From assembly GCA_040755155.1 (NCBI GenBank), contig JBFMBP010000178.1:66158-99744 (forward strand): 33,587 nucleotides of DNA, in the 5' to 3' direction. Below, in pieces: positions 33,508 to 33,587 of this stretch. The position numbers and the translations under genes were made by a program. This DNA is from Candidatus Omnitrophota bacterium (GTDB lineage: Bacteria; Hinthialibacterota; Hinthialibacteria; Hinthialibacterales; Hinthialibacteraceae). The notes under the pieces were generated by a model. It did not search any database and had not been told where the DNA came from. It saw only the letters and a program-made list of their open reading frames with translations. Positions within the stretch are counted from its first letter, which is position 1; each line of letters starts with the position of its first letter.

Positions 33508-33587
33508 TGTTTGACTCAGCAACCAATCCGTCTTTGAAACGCGGTTATAGGAATGTAGATTTGTGATTTTTTCCTCCTGGGCCTGGG

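Overview
The window looks like chromosome from an uncultivated, free-living bacterium that secretes large multidomain proteins. I see no plasmid or phage genes and no complete insertion sequence. TTG/GTG starts, threonine/proline-rich linkers, cohesin- and dockerin-like modules, NHL and WD40 propellers, SUMF1-type lipoproteins, a Rex repressor and a bacillithiol glycosyltransferase in one stretch fit poorly characterised candidate phyla of the Omnitrophota/Hydrogenedentota/Sumerlaeota kind. That placement is inference, with no marker-based proof here.

Layout, left to right. 1-361 holds tandem and hairpin repeats. 362-2783 carries bshA, a small ribbon-helix-helix protein and an SPFH/band-7 membrane protein, all on the minus strand. 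A divergent AT-rich promoter region leads into a secreted protein with two cohesin-like modules (3049-3888). A sugar nucleotidyltransferase with a left-handed beta-helix and a DegT-type aminotransferase follow on the minus strand (4140-6959), probably for activated sugars of surface polysaccharide. A small secreted protein and mnmG follow on the plus strand. A metzincin-like protease with a C-terminal dockerin (10170-12113) comes next, then two tiny membrane-protein ORFs (12280-12731), an ECF sigma/zinc-binding anti-sigma pair (12757-14136), a GT-C glycosyltransferase (15060-17318), a SUMF1-domain lipoprotein and Rex (to 19271). On the plus strand are a NodU/TobZ-type carbamoyltransferase overlapping an SxtJ-like membrane protein (20024-22247) and a 1125-residue NHL-propeller protein (23163-26540). 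On the minus strand are purA, a glycerol-1-phosphate dehydrogenase and a secreted WD40 protein. The window closes with recO overlapping a glycosyltransferase, tRNA-Thr(CGT), and a broken zinc-ribbon gene at the right edge.

The common theme is envelope and surface: sugar activation, glycosyl and carbamoyl transfer, secreted scaffold-type and propeller proteins, and an envelope-type sigma/anti-sigma switch. Housekeeping genes (mnmG, purA, recO, tRNA) are scattered between them.

The most unusual content is intergenic. (1) A 153-bp MITE-like element occurs in four full copies and one degenerate copy, with 15-bp terminal inverted repeats; three copies have exact 4-bp flanking duplications. (2) A core-only palindromic relative of it occurs twice. 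(3) A 172-bp element bounded by inverted repeats has a degenerate second copy. (4) Short hairpin repeats recur in several gaps. (5) G-rich GGGAC minisatellites start immediately after the stop codons of several genes, always G-rich on the coding strand, and three of them match a G-quadruplex pattern. No defence system, CRISPR array or biosynthetic cluster of a new type was recognised.
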